The position numbers and the translations under genes were made by a program. The notes under the pieces were generated by a model that did not search any database, was not told the origin of the DNA, and saw only the letters and a list, made by a program, of their open reading frames with translations. Positions 37,324 to 45,992 of a DNA stretch of 64,000 nt are shown here, piece by piece. Each line of letters starts with the position of its first letter. Position 1 is the stretch's first letter. Source of the stretch: Streptococcus oralis (GTDB lineage: Bacteria > Bacillota > Bacilli > Lactobacillales > Streptococcaceae); contig NZ_CP046524.1 of assembly GCF_021497945.1 (NCBI RefSeq), positions 205,001 to 269,000 of the forward strand. The letters run 5' to 3'.

Positions 37324-38254
37324 TCACATGAAAAAAGATGAGCTTTTTGAAGGCTTTTACCTAATCAAGTCAGCTGACCTGAGACAGACGCGTGCTGGGA
37401 AAAACTACCTAGCCTTTACTTTCCAAGATGATAGTGGAGAGATTGAAGGGAAACTCTGGGATGCCCAACCACATAATGTTGAGGCCTTTACCGCTGGGAA
37501 AGTAGTCCACATGCAGGGACGTCGAGAAGTTTATAACAACACTCCTCAAGTTAATCAAATCACGCTTCGTTTACCTCAGCCTGGCGAACCCAACGATCCA
37601 GCTGATTTCAAGGTCAAGTCACCAGTCGATGTCAAGGAAATCCGTGACTACATGTCGCAAATGATTTTCAAAATTGAAAATCCTGTCTGGCAGCGTATCG
37701 TTCGCAGTCTCTACACCAAGTATGATAAGGAATTCTACTCTTATCCAGCTGCCAAGACCAACCACCATGCCTTTGAAACGGGTTTGGCCTATCATACAGC
37801 AACCATGGTACGCTTGGCAGATGCCATTAGCGAGATCTACCCCGAGCTCAACAAGAGCCTCCTCTATGCTGGGATTATGTTGCATGACTTGGCCAAGGTT
37901 TTAGAGCTCAGCGGTCCCAATCAGACGGAGTACACAGTGCGAGGCAATCTCATCGGCCATATAGCCCTCATCGATAGTGAAATTACCAAGACAGTCATGG
38001 AACTGGGCATCGATGATACTAGAGAAGAAGTGGTGCTACTGCGCCATGTGATTCTCAGTCATCATGGCTTGCTGGAGTATGGAAGTCCAGTCCGTCCACG
38101 CATTATGGAGGCAGAGATTATTCATATGATTGACAATCTAGATGCCAGCATGATGATGATGTCAACAGCTCTTGCTTTGGTGGACAAAGGAGAGATGACC
38201 AATAAAATCTTCGCTATGGACAATCGTTCCTTCTATAAACCAGATTTAGATTAA
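37313..38254 (+). CDS. 3'-5' exoribonuclease, YhaM/Cbf1 family
   Basis: 313-aa RNase with an N-terminal OB fold (ELFEGFYLIKSADLRQTRAGKNYLAFTFQDDSGEIEGKLWD) and a C-terminal HD hydrolase domain (HHAFETGLAYHTATM ... AGIMLHDLAKVLELSG ... HVILSHHGLLEYG). YhaM homologues trim 3' ends of mRNA after Rho-independent termination in streptococci. The ATG at 37313 with GAGGAAGA upstream overlaps rmuC by 11 nt. The gene ends the tatD-to-yhaM run at a hairpin that also carries PurR-box-like sequences. Confidence 0.92.
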   Translation: MKISHMKKDELFEGFYLIKSADLRQTRAGKNYLAFTFQDDSGEIEGKLWDAQPHNVEAFTAGKVVHMQGRREVYNNTPQVNQITLRLPQPGEPNDPADFKVKSPVDVKEIRDYMSQMIFKIENPVWQRIVRSLYTKYDKEFYSYPAAKTNHHAFETGLAYHTATMVRLADAISEIYPELNKSLLYAGIMLHDLAKVLELSGPNQTEYTVRGNLIGHIALIDSEITKTVMELGIDDTREEVVLLRHVILSHHGLLEYGSPVRPRIMEAEIIHMIDNLDASMMMMSTALALVDKGEMTNKIFAMDNRSFYKPDLD

Positions 38255-38263
38255 TAATTTAAG

Positions 38264-38302
38264 AAAAACGAGCATTTTTTACGCAATAATGTTCGTTTTT
38301 TT
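38264..38302 (+). terminator. yhaM terminator built from two PurBox-like arms
   Basis: aaaaacgagcatt (38264-38276) pairs with aatgttcgttttt (38288-38300) through one G-U, ending in T residues. The right arm read on the minus strand contains ACGAACATT, matching the PurBox core CGAACAWT, and the left arm contains ACGAGCATT, one mismatch away. The purR promoter is 12 bp downstream. Confidence 0.75.
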
Positions 38303-38311
38303 ATGTGAATA

Positions 38312-38320
38312 TGGTATAAT
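38312..38320 (+). promoter_or_regulatory. purR promoter
   Basis: Extended -10 TGGTATAAT. The 17-bp-distant hexamer TTCGTT falls inside the PurBox arm at 38292-38297, so a protein on the box would cover the -35 region. Confidence 0.65.
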
Positions 38321-38358
38321 GGATAAAATATCAAAATTAAATGGAATGGTAAATAAAA

Positions 38359-39186
38359 ATGAAATTAAGAAGAAGTGATCGGATGGTTGTCATTTCCAAC
38401 TATTTGATTAATAATCCATACAAACTAACAAGTCTCAATACCTTTGCAGAAAAGTACGAATCTGCTAAATCATCGATTTCAGAGGACATCGTGATTATCA
38501 AGCGTGCCTTTGAGGAAATTGAAATCGGCCATATTCAGACTGTGACTGGAGCAGGTGGTGGCGTTATCTTTACACCATCAATCTCGAGTCATGAAGCCAA
38601 AGAAATGATTGCAGACTTGCGTGACAAACTTTCAGAAAGCGACCGTATCTTGCCAGGTGGCTATATCTACTTATCTGATTTGCTCAGTACACCTGCCATT
38701 TTGAAAAATATTGGGCGTATCATTGCCAAGAGCTTTATGGACCAAAAAATCGATGCCGTTATGACAGTGGCAACAAAGGGTGTTCCGCTCGCAAATGCGG
38801 TTGCCAACGTTCTCAATGTTCCTTTTGTTATCGTGCGTCGTGATTTGAAAATCACTGAAGGTTCAACTGTCAGCGTCAACTACGTATCAGGTTCAAGTGG
38901 AGACCGTATCGAGAAAATGTTCCTTTCAAAACGCAGCCTCAAAGCAGGCAGTCGTGTCTTGATTGTGGATGACTTCTTGAAAGGCGGCGGAACTGTCAAT
39001 GGGATGATTAGTCTCTTGCGTGAGTTCGACTCTGAACTAGCTGGCGTCGCAGTATTTGCAGACAATGCCCAAGAAGAACGTGAAAAGCAGTTCGATTACA
39101 AGTCACTCTTGAAGGTAACCAATATTGATGTTAAGAACCAATCCATCGATGTTGAGATTGGAAATATCTTTGACGAAGACAAATAA
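38359..39186 (+). CDS. purR: Purine operon regulator PurR
   Basis: 275-aa regulator of the Gram-positive PurR type: an N-terminal winged-helix domain (KLRRSDRMVVISNYLINNPYK to about residue 75) joined to a phosphoribosyltransferase-like domain with the PRPP loop VLIVDDFLKGGGTVNGM near 205. PRPP is the known effector. It acts on PurBoxes (CGAACAWT). In this window such boxes lie at its own promoter and at the purine permease. The start has weak RBS AATGGTAAATAAAA, so initiation may be inefficient. Confidence 0.96.
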   Translation: MKLRRSDRMVVISNYLINNPYKLTSLNTFAEKYESAKSSISEDIVIIKRAFEEIEIGHIQTVTGAGGGVIFTPSISSHEAKEMIADLRDKLSESDRILPGGYIYLSDLLSTPAILKNIGRIIAKSFMDQKIDAVMTVATKGVPLANAVANVLNVPFVIVRRDLKITEGSTVSVNYVSGSSGDRIEKMFLSKRSLKAGSRVLIVDDFLKGGGTVNGMISLLREFDSELAGVAVFADNAQEEREKQFDYKSLLKVTNIDVKNQSIDVEIGNIFDEDK

Positions 39187-39197
39187 GAGATAGAACT

Positions 39198-39229
39198 AAA
39201 GGTTGGAACGATTGTCCCAGCCTTTCTTT
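39198..39229 (+). terminator. purR terminator
   Basis: aaaggttggaacg and tcccagccttt form a stem of about 10 bp with wobble pairs, followed by a T-rich run. Confidence 0.65.
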
Positions 39230-39252
39230 GCAAACAGAATAGAAGGAAGCTT

Positions 39253-40509
39253 ATGAAAACACCATTTATCAGCCGAGAAGATTTAGAAACAATTGTTTCC
39301 GAATTCCCGACTCCCTTTCACTTGTACGACGAGAAGGGGATTCGCGAAAAAGCAAGAGCAGTCAATCAGGCCTTTTCATGGAACAAGGGATTCAAAGAAT
39401 ATTTTGCCGTCAAGGCCACTCCAACTCCAGCCATCTTGAAAATTCTCCAAGAGGAAGGTTGCGGTGTGGACTGTTCTAGTTATGTGGAGCTCTTGATGAG
39501 TCACAAACTGGATTTTCCCGGTTCTGAGATCATGTTCTCTTCTAACAATACCCCAGACCAAGAGTACGCCTATGCGCGTGAATTAGGTGCGACCATTAAC
39601 TTGGATGCTTTTGAAGATATTGAACATCTGGAGCGAGCGGCAGGCATTCCAGAAATCATCTCTTGTCGTTACAATCCTGGTGGCGTTTTTGAACTAGGAA
39701 CAGATATCATGGACAATCCTGGAGAGGCCAAGTTTGGGATGACCAAGAATCAACTCTTTGAAGCTTTTGCCATCTTAAAGGAAAAAGGAGCTAAGACTTT
39801 TGGGATTCACTCTTTCCTAGCATCCAATACTGTCACCCATCTCTATTATCCAGAGTTGGCACGTCAGCTCTTTGAATTGGCTGTTGAAATCAAGGAAAAG
39901 TTGGGAATTTCACTAGACTTTATCAATCTTTCCGGAGGTATTGGTGTCAACTATCGTCCGGAGCAGGAACCAAATGACATCGCTGTGATTGGTGAAGGGG
40001 TGCGTAAGGTGTATGAGGAAGTCCTTACACCAGCAGATCTCGGTCAGGTCAAGATTTTTACTGAATTGGGTCGATTTATGTTAGCCCCTCACGGAGCTTT
40101 GGTCACAAGAGTCACTCATAAGAAAAAAACTTACCGTACCTATCTAGGTGTGGACGCATCAGCAGTCAACCTCATGCGTCCCGCCATGTATGGAGCCTAC
40201 CACCATATCACCAATCTGACCCATCCAGATGGACCTATTGAGATGGTAGATGTGGTCGGTTCACTCTGTGAAAACAATGATAAATTTGCAGTGAATCGCG
40301 AACTACCTCATACAGAAATCGGTGATTTGCTGGTAATTCATGATACAGGTGCACATGGATTCTCCATGGGTTATCAGTACAATGCCAAATTACGCTCTGC
40401 AGAAATCCTCTATACTGAAGAAGGCAAAGCCCGTCAAATCCGCCGTGCAGAGCGTCCTGAGGACTATTTTGCAACCTTGTATGGTTTTGATTTTGAATCG
40501 GATCATTAA
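39253..40509 (+). CDS. lysA: Diaminopimelate decarboxylase
   Basis: 418-aa PLP-dependent fold III decarboxylase forming L-lysine from meso-diaminopimelate, supplying lysine for protein and streptococcal peptidoglycan. The PLP lysine is K54 in YFAVKATPTPAIL; SGGIGVNYRPEQEPND and the LGRFMLAPHGALV stretch form the phosphate- and substrate-binding sites; GSLCENNDKFAVNREL contains the catalytic cysteine region. Related carboxynorspermidine decarboxylase is usually shorter (about 370 aa), which favours lysA. RBS GAAGGAAG precedes the ATG. Confidence 0.88.
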   Translation: MKTPFISREDLETIVSEFPTPFHLYDEKGIREKARAVNQAFSWNKGFKEYFAVKATPTPAILKILQEEGCGVDCSSYVELLMSHKLDFPGSEIMFSSNNTPDQEYAYARELGATINLDAFEDIEHLERAAGIPEIISCRYNPGGVFELGTDIMDNPGEAKFGMTKNQLFEAFAILKEKGAKTFGIHSFLASNTVTHLYYPELARQLFELAVEIKEKLGISLDFINLSGGIGVNYRPEQEPNDIAVIGEGVRKVYEEVLTPADLGQVKIFTELGRFMLAPHGALVTRVTHKKKTYRTYLGVDASAVNLMRPAMYGAYHHITNLTHPDGPIEMVDVVGSLCENNDKFAVNRELPHTEIGDLLVIHDTGAHGFSMGYQYNAKLRSAEILYTEEGKARQIRRAERPEDYFATLYGFDFESDH

Positions 40510-40527
40510 AAGAAATTGAAAATGAAA

Positions 40528-40579
40528 GTGAAAAACAGATTGCTTTCTAAAAAATAGACAAAAAAACCTTGTTTTTCAC
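40528..40579. repeat. 10-bp inverted repeat around the pflA -35
   Basis: gtgaaaaaca (40528-40537) and tgtttttcac (40570-40579) are perfect inverted copies separated by 32 nt. The right arm covers the pflA -35 hexamer TTGTTT. It could be a dyad operator or a weak terminator for lysA. Confidence 0.5.
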
Positions 40580-40616
40580 CTTACTCGTGATATAATAAAA
40601 CTATAAAACGGTTTCA
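40569..40616 (+). promoter_or_regulatory. pflA promoter with cre-like site at +1
   Basis: TTGTTT (40569-40574), a 16-bp spacer, TGATATAAT (40588-40596). ATAAAACGGTTTCA (40603-40616) matches 12 of 14 cre positions and lies on the expected transcription start, where CcpA would block elongation or initiation. Confidence 0.65.
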
Positions 40617-40630
40617 AGGAAGGTGACGAT

Positions 40631-41425
40631 ATGTCTGAAGAAACAATTGACTATGGACAAGTGACAGGAATGGTGCATTCGACAGAGAGTTTTGGGGCGG
40701 TAGATGGTCCTGGGATTCGTTTTATTGTCTTTTTGCAGGGTTGTCACATGCGTTGCCAGTACTGCCATAACCCAGACACATGGGCTATGGAGACCAATAA
40801 ATCACGCGAACGGACAGTAGATGATGTCTTGACAGAAGCCCTTCGTTATCGTGGTTTCTGGGGAGACAAGGGAGGAATCACTGTCAGTGGTGGAGAGGCT
40901 CTCTTACAGATTGATTTCTTGATTGCCCTCTTTACCAAGGCCAAGGAAAAAGGGATCCACTGTACCTTGGACACCTGTGCCCTTCCTTTCCGTAATACAC
41001 CACGTTATCTCGAAAAGTTTAATAAACTCATGGCGGTGACAGACTTAGTTCTCTTGGATATCAAGGAAATCAACGAAGAACAGCACAAGATCGTTACTAG
41101 CCAAACCAATAAAAACATCTTGGCCTGTGCCCGGTACCTATCAGATATTGGAAAACCTGTTTGGATTCGCCACGTATTGGTTCCAGGATTGACAGATAGA
41201 GATGACGACTTGATCGAACTCGGTAAATTCGTCAAAACCCTCAAAAACGTTGACAAGTTTGAAATCCTACCTTATCACACTATGGGAGAATTCAAGTGGC
41301 GTGAACTAGGAATTCCTTATTCGCTCGAAGGAGTCAAACCTCCCACAGCAGACCGTGTGAAGAATGCCAAGGAATTGATGGATACAGAAAGCTACCAAGA
41401 CTACATGAAACGTGTTCATGGATAA
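40631..41425 (+). CDS. pflA: Pyruvate formate-lyase activating enzyme
   Basis: 264-aa radical SAM enzyme that installs the glycyl radical on pyruvate formate-lyase under anaerobic conditions. The [4Fe-4S]-binding CxxxCxxC is CHMRCQYC (Cys38, 42, 45). GGITVSGGEALLQ and VWIRHVLVPGLTD are further family motifs. The glycyl-radical enzyme itself is not in the window. RBS AAGGAAGG precedes the ATG. The cre-like site links it to sugar supply. Confidence 0.96.
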   Translation: MSEETIDYGQVTGMVHSTESFGAVDGPGIRFIVFLQGCHMRCQYCHNPDTWAMETNKSRERTVDDVLTEALRYRGFWGDKGGITVSGGEALLQIDFLIALFTKAKEKGIHCTLDTCALPFRNTPRYLEKFNKLMAVTDLVLLDIKEINEEQHKIVTSQTNKNILACARYLSDIGKPVWIRHVLVPGLTDRDDDLIELGKFVKTLKNVDKFEILPYHTMGEFKWRELGIPYSLEGVKPPTADRVKNAKELMDTESYQDYMKRVHG

Positions 41426-41455
41426 AAAGGAGCCTGATGGAAACATCGGGCTTTT
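41424..41455 (+). terminator. pflA terminator
   Basis: agcctgatg-gaaa-catcgggct with flanking A and T runs; starts at the stop codon. Confidence 0.75.
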
Positions 41456-41462
41456 GTGATGC

Positions 41463-41492
41463 AAAAAGACTTAGCCTTTCAGCTAAGCCTTT
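41463..41492 (-). terminator. yidC terminator (minus strand)
   Basis: aaaaagacttagcc and agctaagccttttg form a stem of about 10 bp with one wobble just beyond the minus-strand stop. Confidence 0.75.
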
Positions 41493-41498
41493 TGAGTC

Positions 41499-42428
41499 TT
41501 ATCTAGATCGTTGTTTGCCAGAGTTGCGGTTTTTCTTTTTCTTATTGGTTGTGATACCCTGAGGCTGTTTAGGAGTCACATCTTTTCTTGCACCTGCAGA
41601 AGGGCTGACTTTCGGAGGGTTCTTTTCGTATTCTTCACGTACTTTTTGACGAAGTTTTGGACGAACGACATAGTTGACGATAAATTGTTGGAGAATCATC
41701 ATGAAACCACCGACAACCCAGTAAAGTGTCACACTGGCTGGTGAGAAGAGGGAGAAGATAACAATCATGAGTGGGCTCATGTAGATCATTTTCTTAAGTT
41801 GTTCTCTTTGCATCTCATCTTCTACTCCATGAAGCGAGAGGAGAGATTGGATATAGTAAAGAATACCTGCAAAGGCTACGAGAAGCATGCTTGGTGAGCC
41901 AAGATCAATTCCCAAGAAGTTAGAACCAGCAACTCCTTCAGTGTGTTGGGCAGCAAAGAAGATAGCAGAGAAGAAAGGCATTTGGAGCAAGATAGGGAAA
42001 CATCCGACGCCTCCTAGCATGCTGATACCATGTTCTTTTTGGGCGGCAAAGAGAGCTTGTTGAGCCTCAAGTTTTTCTTCTTGAGTTGTTGCCTCTTTGA
42101 GACGTGTTTGATGTGGTTCAAGCACGTGTTTGAGGGCGTTCATCTTTTCAGAGTGAAGCGTCGCCTTCCACGATTGGTAGATACCGAGTGGCAAGATAAT
42201 CAAACGCACGATAATGGTTACGATGATAATCCCCATTCCAAAACCAAGTCCCATATCATTGGCAAAGTATTTGATGGCCTCTGCCATAGGCGCTCCGATG
42301 GTGTTCCAGATAAATCCAGTCGGTTCTCCAGTTGTTTTATCAACAGAAACACAGCCTGTCAAGATAAGTAGCATAGCCACTCCCATAGCTGAGAGGGCAA
42401 AACGTTTAATAGATTTCAATGTTTTCAT
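41499..42428 (-). CDS. yidC: Membrane protein insertase YidC/Oxa1 family (lipoprotein)
   Basis: 309-aa insertase. A signal peptide ends in the lipobox LILTGC (Cys about 26), so it is a lipid-anchored precursor. Five membrane segments of the Oxa1 core follow, with LPLGIYQSWKATLHSEKM and GCFPILLQMPFFSAIFFAA typical of the family. The C-terminal tail is strongly basic (KKKKNRNSGKQRSR), as in YidC proteins that bind ribosomes. The annotated ATG sits very close to its GAAGGA; a TTG nine bases downstream is an alternative start. Streptococci usually carry two YidC paralogues; this is one. Confidence 0.94.
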   Translation of the reverse strand: MKTLKSIKRFALSAMGVAMLLILTGCVSVDKTTGEPTGFIWNTIGAPMAEAIKYFANDMGLGFGMGIIIVTIIVRLIILPLGIYQSWKATLHSEKMNALKHVLEPHQTRLKEATTQEEKLEAQQALFAAQKEHGISMLGGVGCFPILLQMPFFSAIFFAAQHTEGVAGSNFLGIDLGSPSMLLVAFAGILYYIQSLLSLHGVEDEMQREQLKKMIYMSPLMIVIFSLFSPASVTLYWVVGGFMMILQQFIVNYVVRPKLRQKVREEYEKNPPKVSPSAGARKDVTPKQPQGITTNKKKKNRNSGKQRSR

Positions 42429-42496
42429 TCCTTCTTTAAAAATTATACCTTTCTATTCTACTGTTTTTTTGTAAAATATACAATAGTTCTGGAGAC

Positions 42497-42775
42497 CTAA
42501 TTTGCGACTTTGAAGTCCGAATAGGATGAAAAGTTGCTCATCTGCACATCTAGATAGGTAACTTTTGAAAAAGGCGTTGGACCTTTACGGATTTCTTGGA
42601 TAAATTTTGCCATAGTGGCAGAGGACTCTGCCTGAGCAAGAATTTCCACTGTGCCATCGTCATTATTCCAGACACGACCAGTGATGCCACCGATTTCAAG
42701 CGCTAGAGTATAAACGCCCCAGCGAAAACCAACACCCTGTACTCTGCCTTGGGCAATCATTCTAACCTTTTGCAT
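42497..42775 (-). CDS. acyP: Acylphosphatase
   Basis: 92-aa small enzyme hydrolysing carboxyl-phosphate bonds. The signature is GRVQGVGFRWGVYTLAL (catalytic Arg in GFRW) followed by GRVWNNDDGTVEILAQ with the catalytic Asn. It starts divergent to the rRNA methyltransferase gene; the two start codons are only 33 nt apart. RBS AGGGG is 6 nt from the ATG. Confidence 0.94.
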   Translation of the reverse strand: MQKVRMIAQGRVQGVGFRWGVYTLALEIGGITGRVWNNDDGTVEILAQAESSATMAKFIQEIRKGPTPFSKVTYLDVQMSNFSSYSDFKVAN

Positions 42776-42793
42776 ACTAAACCCCTTTGATTG

Positions 42794-42802
42794 TGTTATA
42801 AT
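42794..42802 (+). promoter_or_regulatory. Promoter giving a leaderless mRNA (TrmH-family gene)
   Basis: TGTTATAAT ends 6 nt before the ATG at 42809. No Shine-Dalgarno can fit in this interval. Confidence 0.75.
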
Positions 42803-42808
42803 GTTTCT

Positions 42809-43549
42809 ATGACTATTATAACCTCAAAAGCCAATTCTGTGGTAAAAAATGCCAAGAAATTGCATCAAAAAAAATATCGAAAGTCTGCCTATTTGATTGA
42901 AGGTTGGCACTTGTTTGAAGAAGCTGTTCAAGCAGGAGTGACGATTGAGAAGATTTTTGCCTTAGAAAGTTATCGAGATCAGTTAGCTGCTTTTCCTCAA
43001 ACTGTCTGGGTTTCAGAGGAGATTTTGCGGGACTTAGCAGATACGCAAACCCCTCAAGGCATTGTCGCAGTTATTCAAAAAGAAGAAATGGGACAGCCTG
43101 ATCTTCGTCAGGGCAAGTTTCTATTTTTAGAAGATGTTCAAGATCCTGGTAATGTAGGTACCATGATTCGGACGGCGGATGCTGCAGGTTTTACAGGGGT
43201 CATTGTTTCAGACAAGTCAGCAGATATCTACAGTCTCAAGACCCTGCGTTCCATGCAAGGCAGTCATTTTCACTTGCCCATCTATCGTATGCCTCTTGCC
43301 ACCTTTGTAGAAGGGGCTAAAAAGAGTGACTTGCCCATTCTGGCAACGACCTTATCGAGAGATTCAAAGGATTATCGTGAGCTTTCTCCTCTAGAAAACT
43401 TTGCTTTAGTTATGGGAAATGAAGGACAGGGAATTAGTCCTGTCATGGTTGAGAGTGCTGATCAGCTGGTTCATATAGGCATGAAAGGCCGAGCAGAAAG
43501 TCTCAACGTGGCAGTTGCCGCAGGTATATTGATGTTTTATTTCAGCTAA
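42809..43549 (+). CDS. TrmH/SpoU-family RNA 2'-O-methyltransferase
   Basis: 246-aa SPOUT methyltransferase, probably acting on 23S rRNA (RlmB-like) though the exact nucleotide is unknown. An N-terminal substrate-binding domain (TIITSKANSVVKNAKKLHQKKYR, LIEGWHLFEEAVQAG) precedes the knotted SAM domain with motifs EDVQDPGNVGTMIRTADAAG, VMGNEGQGISP and AESLNVAVAAGILMF. The start at 42809 is chosen since the -10 box of its promoter overlaps the longer frame at 42791. It appears leaderless. Confidence 0.88.
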   Translation: MTIITSKANSVVKNAKKLHQKKYRKSAYLIEGWHLFEEAVQAGVTIEKIFALESYRDQLAAFPQTVWVSEEILRDLADTQTPQGIVAVIQKEEMGQPDLRQGKFLFLEDVQDPGNVGTMIRTADAAGFTGVIVSDKSADIYSLKTLRSMQGSHFHLPIYRMPLATFVEGAKKSDLPILATTLSRDSKDYRELSPLENFALVMGNEGQGISPVMVESADQLVHIGMKGRAESLNVAVAAGILMFYFS

Positions 43550-43603
43550 TTTATAAAATCTTTGTTATAATCAAGACATATTTATAGAAAAAGGAGAATC
43601 GGA

Positions 43604-44287
43604 ATGAATCAAACAATTATTCAAGAACGTTCAGGTCTCAATCAATTTTACGCTAAGGTTTACGCCTTTGTGGGACTTGGGATTGGTCTGTCAGCTCTCG
43701 TGTCAGCTTTGATGTTGACGGTCTTTCAGACTCAATTGGTCTACTTTTTAATGCATGGCCGTCTCTGGTTGATGATTGCAACTTTTGCAGAACTTGGTCT
43801 GGTCTTTGTTGCAAGTAGCATGGCTGCTAAAAATAGCCCAGCAGCTCTGCCAGTATTTCTAGTATACTCCCTACTGAATGGCTTCACACTTAGCTTTGTC
43901 GTAGCTTTCTATACGCCGGGAACAGTTTTGTCAGCCTTTGTATCCAGTGCCCTACTCTTCTTTGTCATGGCGGCAATCGGGATTTTCACCAAGAAAGATT
44001 TGAGTGGAATGGGCCGAGCTCTGATGGCGGCGCTTGTTGGCCTCATCATTGCCATGATTGTGAATATTTTCTTAGCTAGTGGTTTCTTTGACTACATGAT
44101 TAGTATTGCCATGGTCTTGGTCTTCTCTGGTTTGATTGCTTGGGATAACCAAAAGATTCGCTATGTTTATGAGCAGTCACAAGGACAAGTAGCGACAGGC
44201 TGGGTCATTTCAATGGCACTCAGCATTTACCTAGACTTTATCAACCTCTTCCTTAGCATCTTGCGCATCTTTGGTCGAAACGATTAA
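43604..44287 (+). CDS. Bax inhibitor-1/YccA family membrane protein
   Basis: 227-aa protein with seven hydrophobic helices, beginning NQTIIQERSGLNQFYAKVYAF and ending AWDNQKIRYVYEQSQG, LSIYLDFINLFLSILRIFG, the typical BI-1/YccA end with the LDFINLF signature. Members leak calcium or modulate membrane proteases; the streptococcal role is not defined. RBS AAAAGGAG; a TGTTATAAT extended -10 lies near 43564-43572. Terminator at 44298. Confidence 0.9.
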   Translation: MNQTIIQERSGLNQFYAKVYAFVGLGIGLSALVSALMLTVFQTQLVYFLMHGRLWLMIATFAELGLVFVASSMAAKNSPAALPVFLVYSLLNGFTLSFVVAFYTPGTVLSAFVSSALLFFVMAAIGIFTKKDLSGMGRALMAALVGLIIAMIVNIFLASGFFDYMISIAMVLVFSGLIAWDNQKIRYVYEQSQGQVATGWVISMALSIYLDFINLFLSILRIFGRND

Positions 44288-44297
44288 AGAATTATAG

Positions 44298-44328
44298 AGT
44301 CAGTGTTCGAAAGTGCGCTGACTTTTTC
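44298..44328 (+). terminator. Terminator after YccA-family gene
   Basis: agtcag and ctgact close a hairpin with an inner short stem, followed by TTTTT. Confidence 0.7.
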
Positions 44329-44341
44329 TTATTTGCCCTTT

Positions 44342-44367
44342 TCTTTTCTGAAAAATAGGAGTATAAT
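44342..44367 (+). promoter_or_regulatory. asnA promoter with CodY-like box
   Basis: TATAAT at 44362-44367. Just upstream, tcttttctgaaaaat (44342-44356) matches 12 of 15 positions of the CodY box AATTTTCWGAAAATT and would lie between -35 and -10. Support is moderate only. Confidence 0.4.
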
Positions 44368-44395
44368 GCTAGTAATTATGTTTTTAGGAGTATTT

Positions 44396-45388
44396 ATGAA
44401 GAAAAGTTTTATTCATCAGCAAGAAGAAATTTCTTTTGTTAAAAACACCTTTACCCAGTATTTGAAAGATAAACTAGAAGTCGTTGAAGTTCAGGGACCT
44501 ATCTTGAGTAAGGTCGGCGATGGGATGCAAGACAACCTTTCAGGTGTTGAAAATCCAGTATCGGTGAAGGTCTTGCAAATTCCAGATGAAACCTACGAAG
44601 TCGTTCATTCACTTGCTAAATGGAAACGCCACACCTTGGCTCGTTTTGGTTTCGGTGATGGGGAAGGTTTGTTTGTCCACATGAAGGCTCTTCGCCCAGA
44701 TGAAGATTCGCTAGATGCGACCCACTCTGTTTATGTAGACCAGTGGGACTGGGAAAAAGTGATTCCAAATGGAAAACGTAATATCGCTTATCTTAAAGAA
44801 ACAGTTGAAAAGATTTACAAGGCTATTCGTCTGACAGAGCTAGCCGTAGAAGCCCGCTATGATATCGAATCAATCTTGCCAAAACAAATCACCTTTATCC
44901 ATACAGAAGAGTTGGTGGAACGTTACCCAGACTTGACACCAAAAGAGCGTGAAAATGCGATCTGTAAAGAGTTCGGTGCGGTCTTCTTGATTGGTATTGG
45001 TGGAGAGTTACCAGATGGAAAACCGCATGATGGCCGTGCGCCTGACTACGATGACTGGACCACAGAGTCTGAGAATGGCTACAAGGGATTGAATGGGGAT
45101 ATCCTGGTTTGGAATGAATCTCTTGGTTGTGCCTTTGAACTCTCCTCAATGGGGATTCGGGTAGATGAGGATACACTTCGTCGCCAAGTTGCCCTTACAG
45201 GAGACGAAGATCGTCTGGAGTTGGAATGGCATAAGGCTCTGCTTAACGGCCTTTTCCCACTGACAATCGGTGGGGGTATCGGACAGTCTCGGATGGCCAT
45301 GTTCTTACTTCGCAAGAAACACATTGGAGAAGTTCAGACCAGTGTCTGGCCTCAAGAAGTCCGCGATACTTACGAAAATATCTTGTAG
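44396..45388 (+). CDS. asnA: Aspartate-ammonia ligase (asparagine synthetase A)
   Basis: 330-aa AMP-forming, ammonia-dependent asparagine synthetase, structurally related to class II aminoacyl-tRNA synthetases. Landmarks are [45 protein letters not shown], and the motif-3-like [17 protein letters not shown]. The length equals the usual 330. The ATG at 44396 follows TAGGAG by 6 nt; the frame extends upstream over the promoter and terminator, which excludes earlier starts. It opposes the asparaginase at 23570 functionally. Confidence 0.96.
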   Translation: MKKSFIHQQEEISFVKNTFTQYLKDKLEVVEVQGPILSKVGDGMQDNLSGVENPVSVKVLQIPDETYEVVHSLAKWKRHTLARFGFGDGEGLFVHMKALRPDEDSLDATHSVYVDQWDWEKVIPNGKRNIAYLKETVEKIYKAIRLTELAVEARYDIESILPKQITFIHTEELVERYPDLTPKERENAICKEFGAVFLIGIGGELPDGKPHDGRAPDYDDWTTESENGYKGLNGDILVWNESLGCAFELSSMGIRVDEDTLRRQVALTGDEDRLELEWHKALLNGLFPLTIGGGIGQSRMAMFLLRKKHIGEVQTSVWPQEVRDTYENIL

Positions 45389-45390
45389 AG

Positions 45391-45420
45391 AATCGAACCG
45401 CAAGGTTCGGTTTTCTTTCT
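45391..45420 (+). terminator. asnA terminator
   Basis: cgaacc-gcaa-ggttcg, with a stable GNRA-like loop and trailing T-rich stretch. Confidence 0.85.
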
Positions 45421-45436
45421 CTTTTTGCCTATAATT

Positions 45437-45445
45437 TGGTATAAT
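45437..45445 (+). promoter_or_regulatory. Promoter giving a leaderless mRNA (rsmD)
   Basis: TGGTATAAT ends 7 nt before the ATG at 45453, so the transcript should have no or only one leader base. Confidence 0.72.
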
Positions 45446-45452
45446 AAACGGT

Positions 45453-45992
45453 ATGAAAATCGTATCAGGAATCTACGGAGGGCGTCCTCTCAAGACGTTA
45501 GAAGGAAAGACGACGAGGCCGACATCGGATAAGGTGCGTGGAGCTATCTTTAACATGATAGGTCCTTATTTTGATGGTGGTCGTGTATTGGATCTCTATG
45601 CTGGCAGTGGTGGCTTATCTATTGAGGCAGTATCACGTGGTATGTCCTATGCTGTCCTAGTGGAACGGGATAGAAGAGCCCAAGCTATCATCGCTGAAAA
45701 TATCCAAATGACCAAGGAAGTTTCCAAATTTCAGCTCTTAAAGATGGAGGCTGAACGGGCCTTGGAGCAAGTGAAAGGTCCCTTTGACCTGGTCTTTTTA
45801 GACCCTCCCTATGCCAAGGAACAAATCGTTGCAGATATCGAAAAAATGGCAGAAAGAAACCTTTTCTCCGAAGAGGTCATGGTTGTCTGTGAAACCGATA
45901 AGTCTGTAGAACTACCAGAAGAAATCGCCTGCTTAGGTATCTGGAAGGAAAAAATATATGGGATTAGTAAGGTGACGGTCTATGTCAGATAA
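45453..45992 (+). CDS. rsmD: 16S rRNA (guanine(966)-N2)-methyltransferase RsmD
   Basis: 179-aa SAM-dependent enzyme. It starts [19 protein letters not shown], contains [16 protein letters not shown], the SAM-binding [15 protein letters not shown] and the catalytic DPPY in [12 protein letters not shown]. It methylates G966-equivalent of 16S rRNA. The transcript seems leaderless. The next gene, coaD, overlaps it by 11 nt, followed by sepM, forming an operon. Confidence 0.95.
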   Translation: MKIVSGIYGGRPLKTLEGKTTRPTSDKVRGAIFNMIGPYFDGGRVLDLYAGSGGLSIEAVSRGMSYAVLVERDRRAQAIIAENIQMTKEVSKFQLLKMEAERALEQVKGPFDLVFLDPPYAKEQIVADIEKMAERNLFSEEVMVVCETDKSVELPEEIACLGIWKEKIYGISKVTVYVR

